Numbered from the stretch's first letter, positions 1-12,217 are shown. The stretch: 64,000 nt of DNA from Symbiodinium natans (GCA_905221605.1 CAJNDS010000528.1:1-64000); one strand, 5' to 3'. The notes: generated by a model not told the origin, from the letters alone. Translations and numbers: made by a program.

Positions 1-75
1 TGTGTGTGGGGGGGGGGGGGGAATCGGGGGTGGGGGTATCTGTGTTTGTTTGTGTGCGTGTGTGCGTGTGTGACT
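1..75. repeat. GT/G-rich low-complexity sequence
   Basis: A G homopolymer of about 14 bases is followed by TGTG and TGTGTGCG runs. It is simple sequence with no coding signal. Confidence 0.85.
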
Positions 76-775
76 ACTTCTGCGTTTGTGTTTTCGCCGG
101 TGGTTGTGGGTCTGGGTTGTGGCTTGCGTAAACGTAGTTAACGAATGAGTACATGTACATGTTCGCGCGCGTGCATGCAAATATGCCTGCATGTGTGTGA
201 GATTCCCGAAATCACACAGGCTACATGGTCTTGTTTGCAGCGTTATGCGGGGGGAAATGATTCCTCTGATACACAATGCCCAAAGACGACCGCACCATTG
301 AAATGTAAAATGGTATGATGTGCTTTGTGACACACTCGTCACGCAAGCTGTGCAAGCATCATGACTCTCTTTTGATAGGGATCCAACATCAAAGCTTCAA
401 CCTGTTCGGGAGCCGACTGAAGACCTCCATGCTTCGTCTTAGTTTGAGACTCCATGATGGATGATATTGCTAGATAGGTCCTCGTGACTACAAGCTGCAC
501 AAAGCAAATGTGTGGGCGCACCAGTTAACCCTGAATGCCGATCCCCATGGGACACACAAGCAATGACGGAACTGTGCAGAGAAGTCTGTCGCTGGCCATC
601 TGCCCACAGGAGTACTCCTAGCCTCCCCTTGTGCAAGCCCGTATTTGTTGAAGCGATTTTCTTCCTCACTCTGTTGGAGACAAGAGCGGCCCTTCGATTT
701 TCTCTGAAACGAAGAAGACTTCTCAATCAAAACGATCTTGTCATTGTTTATTCAGAGGAGCAGGGCGGCTTTCTT
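76..775. other. Unique sequence without a supported gene
   Basis: Only short overlapping ORFs (under 90 codons) occur on both strands, and none shows a recognisable motif. No RNA gene or promoter is visible. Confidence 0.5.
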
Positions 776-955
776 GCTTGATACACCTTAAAACCTTCAA
801 GCCTAAAACCCGAAGCCCTAAAACGCCAAAACCCTAATTCCTCCAACCCGAGAACCCGAAAACCCAAAACCTTAAAGCCCTAAAAGCCTACATGAAACCT
901 AGAGCCCTAACCCTAGCCCAAGAACCTAAACAACCAAAACCTCAAACTAATAAAA
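776..955. repeat. Degenerate telomere-like CCCTAAA tract
   Basis: Imperfect CCCTAAA/CCCTAA words recur about every 8-15 bases (AAACCCGAAGCCCTAAAACG, GCCCTAAAAGCC, AGCCCTAACCCTAGCCC). It resembles a decayed interstitial telomere of the TTTAGGG class. Similar scatter occurs near 19480-19660, 20290-20430 and 22200-22350. Confidence 0.55.
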
Positions 956-969
956 AACTAAATGAATAT

Positions 970-1400
970 ATACACATATATATATATATATATATTGTGT
1001 AGTAAGCAGAAGTATAAGCATAAGTATCAGTATAGGTATCAGTACCAGGATAAACACAGGAGTACATACATACATACATACATACATACATACATACATA
1101 CATACATACATACATACATACATACATACATACATACATACATACATACATACATACATACACACATACGCACATACACACAGACGTACATACATACATA
1201 CATACATACATACATACATACATCCATACATACATACAAACACACATACATACGTATGTACGTATGTACATACATACACTTGGAGGTTCATGGTACTGAT
1301 TAACCAATTGTAACTGTACTTTCAACTGTACTTATAACCATGCATATACATATATATATATATATATTGTATGCAGTTTACAGACATATACATATACATA

Positions 1401-1462
<62 letters not shown>

Positions 1463-1504
1463 TTATACATATGCATATACATATACGTATACGTATACGT
1501 ATAC

Positions 1505-1545
<41 letters not shown>
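970..1545. repeat. Microsatellite cluster: (TA)n, (TACA)n, (CATATA)n
   Basis: Runs in order: (TA)n at about 974-998, (TACA)n at about 1063-1280 with interruptions, (TA)n at about 1343-1366, (CATATA)n at about 1384-1505, then pure (TA)n to about 1540. The tract ends directly against the GC hairpin at 1557. The Tyr/Ile/His-rich ORFs across it are artefacts of the repeat. Confidence 0.95.
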
Positions 1546-1546
<1 letters not shown>

Positions 1547-1556
1547 ATTTATGCAT

Positions 1557-1602
1557 ATCCGCCGACCCCTAGGGGGGCGGCGTCAGTGAAGACCCATTGC
1601 CC
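1557..1602 (+). repeat. GC hairpin boundary motif, copy I (CCGCCGACCCC)
   Basis: CCGCCGACCCC, a TA loop, then GGGG(GG)CGGCG form a strong stem-loop, followed by GTCAGTGAAGACCCAT. The same block follows a TATATG microsatellite at 17908, where the stem is kept but the loop differs (AGCGGCAGC). It marks the left edge of the C-rich satellite. Confidence 0.75.
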
Positions 1603-4600
1603 CTACCACCTACTCCACCCCATCCAAAGCTCGACCGGCCCCCAGTGCATGCCCGCTTCCCACCCACGCACCCCGCCCCCCGCTCCTTCCCTTGCCCAAG
1701 CCCCCCACGCACCCCGCCATACTTCTCATGGACCCATGGCTCCTCCCAGTGCATGCCCGCCCGCTTGCCCTACCCCCACCACCCACGCACCCCGCCCCCC
1801 GCCCATCCGCCTTCCCGCTCCGCATACCTTCCCTTGCCCAGCCCCCCACGCACACCCCGCCATGCTTCTCATGGGACGCAATGGCTCCTGGTCCATTCTT
1901 CAGCACCACTCGACCGCCCCCAGGCATGCCCGCCCGCTTTGCCCTACCCGCACACCACCAACCCCGCCCCCCGTTCCATCCGCCCTTCCCGATTCCGCCT
2001 ACTCCCCCCTTGCCCAACCCCCACGCCCCCAAACAAAACCCCGCCAATGCTTCTCGTGACCCAATAAACTCCTGCTCCCATTCTTCCTCCCCTCCTATTT
2101 GTACCCCACTACCCCCAACCCCCACCACCCCGCACTGGCCCCATGTCTCCCCCACCCCCCCCCCCCCAAACCCCTTTCCACTGGCTCCACCCCCACCCCC
2201 ACCCCAACCGCCCCCACCCCCACCCCCCCGCACCCCGCCCCCCACTGCACCCATGGCTCCTCGCCCCATTGGCTCATGCCCATGGCTCCTGGCCCCATTG
2301 GCTCCTGGTCCCATTCTTCATCCCTCGACCTGCATGGCTGCCAGCGCTGGTCCGATGCCCCTGCTCCACCCCAACCCCCAACCCCACACTGTACGCACCC
2401 TGCCACCCCCAACCCCCAACCCCCACCCCCACCCACCCACACTTCCAACCCCCACCCCCCACTGAACCCATGGCTCCTGGCCCCATTGGCTCATGGTCCA
2501 CGGCCCATGGATGTGGCTTCTCAGCTGACTTTAAAGGGCCCCAGCGCACCACCCGCTCCGCCCGCTCCGCCCGCTCCGCCCGCTCCGCTCCGCCCGCTCC
2601 GCCCGCTCCGCCCTCCGCCCTTCCAGCTCCGCCTACTCTGGCCCATGCTCCCACTCTCCATCCCCTTGACCTACCCCTCACGGACCCAGCTCCTCACCCC
2701 CGCCGCCCATGCCTCTCATGGACCTGGCCCCATGGCTCCCCTCCGCCCCTACCCCCACCACCCACGCACCCGCTCCCCGCCCATCCGCCCTTCCCGCTCC
2801 GCATACATTCCCCTTGCTCCCATCCCCACTGCCCCGCCGCCCGTGCTTGTCATGGGCCCCTTGCTCCTGGCGTCATGGCTCCACCCCCACCCCCAACCCC
2901 CACCCCCAGCACCCCGCCCCCCCATTGGCTCCTGGTCCCATTCTTCATCCCTCGACGTGCATGGCTGCCAATGCTGGTCCTATATATGGCCCCTGCTCCA
3001 CCCCAACCAACCCCCACCCCCATACCGTACGCACCCTGCCACCCCCAACCCCCAACCCCCACCCCCACCCACCCACACTTCCAACCCCCACCCCCCCCAC
3101 GCACCCCGCCCCCCACTGAACCCATGGCTCCTGGCCGCATTGGCTCATGGTCCACGGCCCATGGATGTGGCTTCTCAGCTGACTTTAAAGGGCCCCAGTG
3201 CAGCCCTCCGCCCGCTCCGCCCTCCGCCCTTCCAGCTCCGCCTACTTCCCTCTGGCCCATGCTCCCACTCTCCATCCCCTTGACCTACCCCTCATGGACC
3301 CAGCTCCCTACCCCTTACCCCTCACGCACCCATGCCCCTCATGGACCCATGGCTCCTGGCCCCCCATTCATTATGGTCCACGGCCCAAGCAGGTGGCTTC
3401 TCCGCCCCTACCCCCACCACCTCTACCCTTCCCGCTCCGCATACTCCCTCCCTTGCCCAAGCCCCCCACGCACCCCGCCATGCTTCTCATGGACCCATGG
3501 CTCCTGGTCCCATTCTTCATCCCTCGACCTGCATGGCTGCCAATGCTGGTCCGAAAAATGGCCCCTCACCCCCAACCCCCCCCACCCCGCACGCACCCTG
3601 CCCCGCCGCCCACGCTTGTCATGCACCCATGCATGGCTCCGGCCCACCGCCCCACCCCCACCCCCCACGCACCCCGCCCCCCACTGGACCCATGGGTTGT
3701 GGCTCATGGTCCACGGCCCATGGATGTGGCTTCTCAGCTGACTTTAAAGGGCCCCAGTGCATGCCCGCCCCCTCCGCCCGCTGCCCGCTCCGCCCTCCGC
3801 CCTTCCAGCTCCGCCTACTCCCCCCTTGGCCCATGCTCCCACTCTCCATCCCCTCGACCTCCCCCGCTTGGCCCGCTTGCTCTACCCCCACCACCCACGC
3901 ACCACCGTTCCCCGCCCATCCGCCCTTCGCTCTCCCCTTGCCCAAGCCCGCCACGCACCCCGCCATGCTTCTCATGGACCCATGGCTCCTGGTCCCATTC
4001 TTTATCCCTCGACCTGCATGGCTGCCAATGCTGGTCCTAGCATACTCCCCCCTTGCCCAAGCCCCCCACGCACCCCGCCATGCTTCTCATGGAGCCATGG
4101 CTCTGCATGGCTGCCAATGCTGGTCAAAAAAATGGCCCCTGCTCCACCCCCACCCCCAACCCCCACCCCCACCCCCCCCCACGCACCCCGCCCCCCACTG
4201 GACCCATGGCTCCTGGCCCCATTGGCTCATGGTCCACGGCCCATGGATGTGGCTTCTCAGCTGACTTTAAAGGTCCCAGTGTATTGCCGGGCCCTCCGCC
4301 CGCTCCGCCCGCTCCGCCCTCCGCCCTTCCAGCTCCGCCTACTCACTCTCCTTTGGCCCATGCTCCCACTCTCCATCCCCTTGACCTACCCCTCATAGAC
4401 CCAGCTCCCTACCCCTTACCCCTCACGCACCCATGCCAGTCATGGACCCATGGCTCCTGGCCCCATGGCTCCCCATTCATTATGGTCCCATTCTTCATCC
4501 CTCGACCTGCATGGCTGCCAAATGCTGGTCCGAAAAATGGCCCCCAACCCCCCCCATCCCGCACGCACCCTGCCCCGCCGCCCACGCTTGTCATGGACCC

Positions 4601-7600
4601 ATGGCTCCTGACCCCATGGCTCCACCCCCACCCCCAACCCCCACCCCCACCGCCCCCACCCCCACCCGCCACGCACCCCGCCCTTCACTGGACCCATGGC
4701 TCCTGGCCCCATTGGCTCATGGTCCACGGCCCATGGATGTGGCTTCTCAGCTGACAATTTAAAGGTCCCAGTGTATTGCCGGGCCCTCCGCCCGCTCCGC
4801 CCGCTCCGCCCGCTCCGCCCTCCGCCCTTCCAGCTCCGCCTACTCACTCTCCTTTGGCCCATGCTCCCACTCTCCAATCCCCTGACCCCTCATAGACCCA
4901 GCTCCCTACCCCTTACCCCTCACGCACCCTGCCCCGCCGCCCATGCCCCTCATGGACCCATGCTCCTGGCCCCATGGCTCCCCTCCGCCCCTACCCCCAC
5001 CACCCACGCACCCGCTCCCCGCCCATCCACCCTTCCCGCTCCGCATACATTCCCCTTGCCCAAGCCCCCCACGCACCCCGCCATGCTTTTCATGGACCCA
5101 CGGCTACTGGTCCCATTCTTCATCCCTTGAGCTGCTCCACCCCCACCCGCAACCCCCACCCCCACCCCGCACGCACCCTGCCCCGCCACCCGTGCTTGTC
5201 ATGCACCCCTTGCTCCTGGCGTCATGGCTCCACCCCCACCCCCCCAATCCCCACCCCCACACACCCCACCCTTTCCACACTTCCAACCCCCACCCCCCAC
5301 GCACCTCGCCCCCCCACTGGACCCATGGCTCCTGGCCCCATTGGCTCCTGGTCCCATTCTTCATCCCTCGACCTGCATGGCTGCCAATGCTGGTCCAAAT
5401 GGCCCCTGCTCCACCCCAACCCCCAACCCCCACCCCCACCCACCCACACTTCCAACCCCCACCCCCCCCCCACTGAAAACCCATGGATCCGGCGCCCATT
5501 GGCTCATGGCCACGGCCCCTGGATGTGTGCTTCATCAGCTGACTTAAAGGGTGCCAGTGCCCCGCTTCCTCCTCCATCCCTTGACCTACCCCTCATTGAC
5601 CCAGCTCCCTACCCCTTACCCCGCACCACCCATGCCCTCAGGGACCCATGGCTCCATTCATTATGTTCCACGGCCCAAGCAGGTGGCGTCTCCGCCCCTA
5701 ACCCACCCCCCACCACCTCTACACCTTCTTCCCGTACTCCGCATACGCCCTCCTTGCCCAGCCCCCCACGCAACGCCCGCCATGCTTCTCCATGGCTGCC
5801 AATGCTGGTCCGAAAAATGGCCCCTCACCCCCAACCCCCCCCACCCCGCACGCACCCTGCCCCGCCGCCCATGCTTGTCATGGACCCATGGCTCCTGGCC
5901 CAATGGCCCCCACCCCCAACCCCCACCCCCACCCCCACCACCCCCACCCCCACCCCCCACGCACCCCGCCCCCCACTGGACCCATGGCTCCTGGCCCCAT
6001 TGGCTCATGGTCCTGACTTTAAAGGGATGCCCGCCCCCTCCGCCCGCTGCCCGCTCCGCCCTCCGCCCTTCCAGCTCCACCTACTCCCCCCTTGGCCCAT
6101 GCGCCCACTCTCCATCCCCTCGACCTCCCCCGCTTGACCCGCTTGCTCTACCCCCACCACCCACACACCACCGTTCCCCGCCCATCCGCCCTTCCCGCTC
6201 TTTCCTTGCCCAAGCCCCCCACGCACCCCGCCATGCTTCTCATGGACCCATGGCTCCTGGTACCATTCTTTATCCCTCGACCTGCATGGCTGCCAATGCT
6301 GGTCCTAGCATACTCCCCCCTTGCCCAAGCCCCCCACGCACCCCGCCATGCTTCTCATGGACCCATGGCTCCTGGTCCCATTCTTCATCCCTCGACCTGC
6401 ATGGCTGCCAATGCTGGTCAAAAAAATGGCCCCTGCTCCATCCCCACCCCCAACCCCCACCCCCACCCCGCACGCACCCTGCCACCCCCAACCCCCAACC
6501 CCCACCCCCACCCCCACGCACCCACACTTCCAACCCCCACCCCCACCCCCCCACGCACCCCTGGACCCATGGCTCCTGGCCCCATTGGCTCATGGTCCAC
6601 GGCCCATGGATGTGGCTTCTCAGCTGACTGTAAAGGCCCAATTCATGCCCGACCCTCCGCCCGCCCTCCGCCCTTCCAGCTCCGCCTACTCCCCTTTGGC
6701 CCATGCTCCCACTCTCCATCCCCTTGACCTACCCCTCATGGACCCAGCTCCCTTAACCCCTCACGGACCCTGCATGCCCCTCATGGACGCATGGCTCCTG
6801 GCCCCATGGCTCCCCTCCGCCCCTACCCCCACCACCCACGCACCCGCTCCCCGCCCATCCGCCCTTCCCGCTCCGCATACATTCCCCTTGCCCAAGCCCC
6901 CCACGCACCCCGCCATGCTTTTCATGGACCCATGGCTCCTGGTCCCATTCTTCATCCCTTGAGCTGCTCCACCCCCACCCGCAACCCCCACCCCCACCCC
7001 GCACGCACCCTGCCCCGCCGCCCGTGCTTGTCATGGGCCCCTTGCTCCTGGCGTCATGGCTCCACCCCCACCCCCAACCCCCACCCCCACACACCCCACC
7101 CTTTCCACACTTCCAACCCCCACCCCCACCCCCCACGCACCCCGCCCCCCCACTGGACCCATGGCTCCTGGCCCCATTGGCTCTGGTCCCAGTCTTCAGC
7201 CCTCGACCTGCATGGCTGCCAATGCTGGTCCACATGGCCCTGCTCCACCCCAACCCCCAACCCCCACCCCCACACCGTCCCTGCCACCCCCAACCCCCAA
7301 CCCCCACCCCCACCCACACCCACCCACACTTCCAACCCCCACCCCGCCCCCCACTGAACCCATGGCTCCTGGCCCCATTGACCCATGCATGTGGCTTCTC
7401 AGCTGACTTTAAAGGGCCCAGCTCCGCCCGCTCCGCCCTCCGCCCTTCCAGCTCCGCCTACTCCCCTCTGGCCCATGCTCCCACTCTCCATCCCCGTGAC
7501 CTACCCCTCATGGACCCAGCTCCCTTCCCCTTACCCCTCACGCAGCCATGGTTTTCATGGACCCATGGCTCCTGGCCGCATGGCTCCCCATTCATTATGG

Positions 7601-8765
7601 TCCCTACCCCCACCACCTCTACCCTTCCCGCTCCGCATACTCCCTCCCTTGCCCAAGCCCCCCACGCACCCCGCCATGCTTCTTATGGATTCATGGCTCC
7701 TCGTCTTCATCCCTCCGCCTGATGGCTGCCAATGCTGTTCCGATGGCCCCTCACCCCCAACCCCCCCCACCCCGCACACACCCTGCCCAGCCGCCCACGC
7801 TTGTCATGGACCCATGGCTTCTGGCCCCATGGCTCCACCCCCACCCCCAACCCCCACCCACCGCCCCCACCCCCACACCCCCCACGCACCCCGCCCCCCA
7901 TCCTGGCCCCATTGGCTCATGGTCCACGGCCCATGGATGTGGATTCTAGGGCCGCAGTGCATGCCCACCGCCCCGCTCCGCCCGCTCCGCCCCCCGCCCT
8001 TCCAGCTCCGCCTACTCCCCTTGACCCATGCTCCCACTCTCCATCCCCTTGACCTACCCCTCATGGACCCAGCTCCCTACCCCTTACCCCTCACGCTCCT
8101 GGCCCCATTGGCTCATGGTTCTAAAGGGTTCATGGATGTGCCTTCTCATCTCACTTTAAATTTTCAGTCCATGTCCGGGCCCTCCGCCCGCGCTCCGCCC
8201 TCCGCCCTTCCAGCTCCACTCTCCATCCCCTTGACCTACTCTTCATGGACCCAGCTCCCTACCCCTTACCCCTCACGCACCCTGCCCCGCCCATGGACCC
8301 ATGGCTCCTGGCCCCATGGCTCCCCTCCGCCCCTACCCCCACCACCCACGCCCATCCGCCCCATTGGGTTGTGGTCCCATTCTTCATCCCTCCACCTGCA
8401 TGGCTGCCAATGCTGGTCCGATCTGCCACCCCCAACCCCCAACCCCCACCCCCACCCACCCACACTTCCAACCCCCACCCCCACGCTCCTGCCCCACACA
8501 CCCCGCCATGCTTGTCATGGCTGCCGGCCCACCGCCCCACCCCCACCCCCCACGCACCCCGCCCCCCACTGGACCCATGGGTTGTGGCTCATGGTCCACG
8601 GCCCATGGATGTGGCTTCTCAGCTGACTTTAAAGGGCCCCAGTGCATGCCCGCCCCCTCCGCCCGCTGCCCGCTCCGCCCTCCGCCCTTCCAGCTCCGCC
8701 TACTCCCCCCTTGGCCCATGCTCCCACTCTCCATCCCCTCGACCTCCCCCGCTTGGCCCGCTTGC
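1603..8765 (+). repeat. C-rich complex satellite array, about 7.2 kb
   Basis: Extremely C-rich on the plus strand. It is built from shuffled blocks: runs of ACCCCCACCCC; CTCCGCCCGCTCCGCCC; ACCCATGGCTCCTGGCCCCA; and a marker block with GGTCCACGGCCCATGGATGT leading to CAGCTGACTTTAAAGG. The marker recurs, intact or degraded, near 2490, 3142, 3702, 4225, 4710, 5500, 6000, 6588, 7376, 7915, 8108 and 8587, so higher-order units are about 0.2-0.8 kb. A second block (CATTCTTCATCCCTCGACCT) accompanies most units. Stop codons are scarce in all three plus frames, giving long Pro-rich ORFs (up to 532 codons) that overlap out of frame and are not credible genes. Confidence 0.9.
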
Positions 8766-9298
8766 GGAGCCCACAGTGCCTTGGCCCCCCTTGGAGGGGG
8801 TCGGCGGCACTGGCGGTAGCCATTAAATCGGGCAGCGCGAGGTCCCCACGGACCTTTTAGCCCGGGTCGTCCCGGGAATAGCCTTGCTGGCCTCTGGCCT
8901 TCTGCGAAGCAGAATTAGGCCGGACGCCAGTGCCGCCGACCCCCGCGTGCCGCCGGTGAACGGTTTTTTTTTCGTGGTTTTTTGCGTCGCCACGGAGGCC
9001 CCCAGAGGGCGCGCATCATGAGCATCAGCGGGTCCAGCCCGGGACCCCCAGGCGCGCATCAGGAGCATCAGCGGCTCCCGAGGCGGGACCCCGGGGGCGC
9101 ATCAGGAGCATGATGCCCCCCTAAGGGCGGGCATAAGCGACGTGTCTCAGCCCGGTGCTAGGAAAAAGGGAGTTTAGGGGCCTTATAAAGTGCTTAGAAA
9201 CTTTAAGGGAGTCTAGGAGCCTTCAAAATGCTTAGAAACTGCTCGCCCCGCGCTTCTGCCTGTGCTGCCCGCCCATGGGCGCAGCCCCTTAAAATAAG
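8766..9298 (+). repeat. Composite-repeat right module, copy I
   Basis: The satellite stops abruptly at about 8765. The module then holds the 20-bp inverted-repeat element (8796-8944), repeats of GCATCATGAGCATCAGCGG and GCATCAGGAGCATCAGCGG (9014-9110), and ends in GGGCGCAGCCCCTTAAAATA. The copy at 18361-18925 has the same order and the same terminal GGGCGCAGCCCCTTAGAATA. No coding signal is convincing. Confidence 0.7.
8796..8944. repeat. Short element with perfect 20-bp inverted repeats
   Basis: GGGGGTCGGCGGCACTGGCG at 8796-8815 is matched exactly by its reverse complement at 8925-8944, with about 109 bp between and the core word ATTAAATCGGGCA next to the left arm. It could fold as a long hairpin or be a miniature inverted-repeat element. 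No target duplication was identified. Confidence 0.8.
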
Positions 9299-9319
9299 AT
9301 GCCGCTAAGCCCTGGCGCG

Positions 9320-10988
9320 CTACCGCAGCGCGTGTCGCGCAAAGCCCCCGCCACGGCCGTTGTGGCAAGGCGAGGGAGTTCGTTTGGGCTGGAAATCCAA
9401 GGTCGTGGGCGGCAACGGCCGACGCGGCGCCGGAGGCCTGCGCTCGGGATCAGTCAAGGCGGCCCACGTAGTGTCATCGCCCGGCGCGAGCGCGGCCGAA
9501 GTCAAAACATGACGGGCGCGAGAAACCTCCCCGCGCCGTAAATTAGCGCAAGCGGCATGTCGGCGCCGCGTAGCGGCCTCTGCGTCCGCAGGGTCCTCGG
9601 CACCACGGTTCGGCGCCGAAGCTTGGCCTACGCGAGCCTGCTGCAAGAGCTGCAGCCAAGCTCCGCGCGCCCCAGAAGCACTTGTCGGCCCTCACGTCCT
9701 TGCTCCGGCAAGCGGGCGAGAAGCATGCGCGGGGGCTAGCAAGAACAATTTCCAAGCCCGAGACGCTGCGGGACTGCAACAGTCGGCTCCGCTCGCTGCT
9801 TGGAGGGCCCCAAGCGCCTGCACGAGCGCACCACGCAATGCGCCCCTCAAGAACGGCGGGACTTCCTGGATGGTGGGCACGGGGTGGCGCAGCTCATCAG
9901 CAAGGTCAACGCCATCCAGCGCCGCCCACTGCTCCGGCGTGACCGCCTGCGCAGGCGACGTCGCCATCGCGGCCGGCTGCGTGTGTGTGTGGGATCCTTT
10001 CCTGACTGCGCGGGCTGTCGTCGTCTGCGCCGATGATGGGGAGGGCCTCGTCGCGAGCACCCTCGCAGGCCCCGACGTGCTGCTCGCCTCGGCCCCTGCC
10101 CTGTCTCCCTCCACTCCTGCGTGGCCCGCGCCCGCAGCGCGAACCGCGCCCCCGCACGCGGGAGCACTGCAGGGGCTCCCCAGATGGTGCTGGCGCAGGC
10201 GGCCACCGGCGACCGCGCCGTCGCGACGGAACGATGCCTGCAAATCAAGCGCCAAAGCGTGCGCCGCGGACGCGCATCGCACGCCACCGTAGCTCTCGAG
10301 CAGCGCTGCTTGCGTGGCTGCGGGGATGTAACCGTCAGGCCCGGCGCAAAGCGGGAGCGCGCACGGCAGAGGCAAAGGTGCGGTCGGCAACGCTTCGAGA
10401 ACAACCGCGACGCCTTCGTCCGCGCCTGCGCGGTAGCCGAATCCCGAGTGAGGAACGTCTAGGTCCGCGATGGTGCGGATGAGGCGGGCCAACGCATGCG
10501 GGTCTGTCGGCGGCGCGTCACGCAGCGCGGCGACTATTGAAGCCCATTGCTCACCAGCGTCCCGCGCGAGAGCCCGCCATGCCGACTCGGCTGCTGCGGT
10601 CAATTGTCCCGGCAGCGTGCAGTAGCGGGATGTACAACCAACAGCAGCGCTCTCTTGGAGCCGTTTGCGGGGGACCTGCCGCCAGCCATGGTGGAGCCGC
10701 TGGCGGGGGCTCATTTGTTGGCGTGAAGCCTGGCGTGGCATCGTCCGGGACGCGTGTCAGCGGAAAGCGTGTCGGACAGCGTTTCGACCCCCGACTCTTC
10801 CCGCGACGCTTCGAGTGGGCGCGAACGTCACCCGTGTTCTCCAGCGAGTCGGTGCCCTGCGGCTCGCCTCCCGCCAGTCCGCAGCCCCTGAGGGCTTGCA
10901 AGGTGCGTGCTCGCTGCGCCTCTAAATCTTGATGATGCGAGGGCCCGGGGTTCTTCGCCTCGCCAATGCGACAAGCGCGGAGCGGCAT
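9320..10988 (-). pseudogene. Decayed LINE-like retroelement ORF (pre-RT region)
   Basis: GC-rich minus-strand coding remnant in at least three frames. The 5' part (10988 to about 10551) carries RIGEAKNPGP near its N-terminus. A 349-codon frame (10741-9692) holds a conserved-looking block (PPFLRGALRGALVQALGAL, then AWKLFLLAPAH). A third frame (9646-9320) reads RGEVSRARHVLTSAALAPG followed by TWAALTDPERRPP. From memory, not checked, these blocks occur in this order upstream of the reverse transcriptase in dinoflagellate LINE-like ORFs. The RT itself is absent downstream, so the copy is truncated as well as frameshifted. Its GC content is far above that of the LINE at 42.5 kb, suggesting a different lineage. 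Confidence 0.55.
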
Positions 10989-11004
10989 CGGGTGTGCGGG
11001 CTAC

Positions 11005-11005
<1 letters not shown>

Positions 11006-11052
<47 letters not shown>

Positions 11053-11086
11053 CCCTCTCTAATATACATATATATATATATATGTA
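11006..11086. repeat. (CT)n followed by (TA)n microsatellite
   Basis: A CT dinucleotide run (about 11008-11050) grades into ATATATAT by 11085. It sits just upstream (on the minus strand) of the LINE-like remnant. Confidence 0.95.
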
Positions 11087-12217
11087 TGAATTCCTGACAA
11101 GGACCAACAGCAACACCCCCATCGTGTTCAAGGCTTTGTCTCTGCCCCTGCCCGTGTTCTACCAACAACATGCTTCGTGGCGGACATCGGATCTAATTCC
11201 AACCCTCCTGGGCTCCGGCTTGTTTGCACCTGGACCCAAACCACGAGCTCAAGCTGCATCATGTTTTGCACGCTTGTCCACATTGAGCAGGCTTCGTGCA
11301 AACGTGGTGAAACGCAGATGCACGAATTGTGTCGGAGCCAGACTCTACATTGGCAGACGAAGCTCTGTCGGACGGTGGATACAACATTCTTCGCAGCATG
11401 ACAGCATCACAGGTCACACTCGGCTGGGACAAGAGTGCCCGCCAGACAAGTCTGCGTTGCCACAAATTTGATTGAGGCATGCAGCCCACCATGAGGCTTG
11501 CAAAAGAGGGGTGCAGCGAGGTTGCTTCAGGTTCCCTTAGAGCATGATCAGTGATAAGTGATAAGGGCAAGCGCCGTAATAAATGCGAAGAACCTCTGGA
11601 GCAAACTCTTGCAACAAAGCGCCAGGTCTCTGCAATGGCCAGCATGGTGAGGCTGGCGAGGTGTTCGGGCACTGTCTATTGCACCCACCTGGCCTGGACC
11701 GTTTTCGAAACTGGAATGGCCCTTCCTACGCACACCTCACGCAGCGGTGACAAGCTTCCCTTGCAAACAGTTTCCAATGCAAGTCAATTCAGCTCGACTG
11801 GGAAAATAATCACTTCGCCGCATCGACACGGACACGATAAACAAGCTGGCATTACAACATTCTACTGCTTGCTAAGATGTGATATCTCTGATCGAAGAGC
11901 GAACTCACTGAAGTTCTGCACGGTTCTTCAAACGGTGTCCATCCGGAATGGTTTTAATGTACAGAAACAGAGCTGTTGAAAAGTGCGAAGAAAGCGCGGC
12001 GGCAACTTCGTGAATCAGCGGCTGGCTTTGCAGAAGGTGCTGCCGGCGTCGGCAGCAGCGTGGTTGCAGTTGATAACCTGGAGCATGCAGACCATTCTCG
12101 CTTACCAGCTGCACATGTCACTGGTTCTTTCTACGACTTCTGCAGCTTAACTAGAGTTGACCTCGGCGTGACTGCACTGGCATCTGCACAGCAAGGCGCA
12201 TTGGTGTAGTCAACCAC
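11087..12217. other. No supported gene; possible intron or 3' flank
   Basis: Short ORFs only, with no recognised motif. It lies 3' of the last recognised exon of the minus-strand repeat-protein gene, so it may hold its 3' end. I could not find a convincing terminal exon or stop. Confidence 0.4.

Noticed and set aside
942-1325. Tyr/Met/Val/Cys-rich ORFs over the (TACA)n tract
   Set aside because: Microsatellite artefacts with no flanking coding signal.
2143-3741. 532-codon Pro-rich ORF and the other long ORFs of 1.6-8.8 kb
   Set aside because: Open frames overlap in all three plus frames because C-rich repeats lack stop codons. The peptides change with each indel in the satellite and show no domain.
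9299-10982. Plus-strand GC-rich ORFs at 9.3-10.9 kb
   Set aside because: Shadows of the minus-strand LINE-like remnant. GC-rich DNA keeps several frames open.
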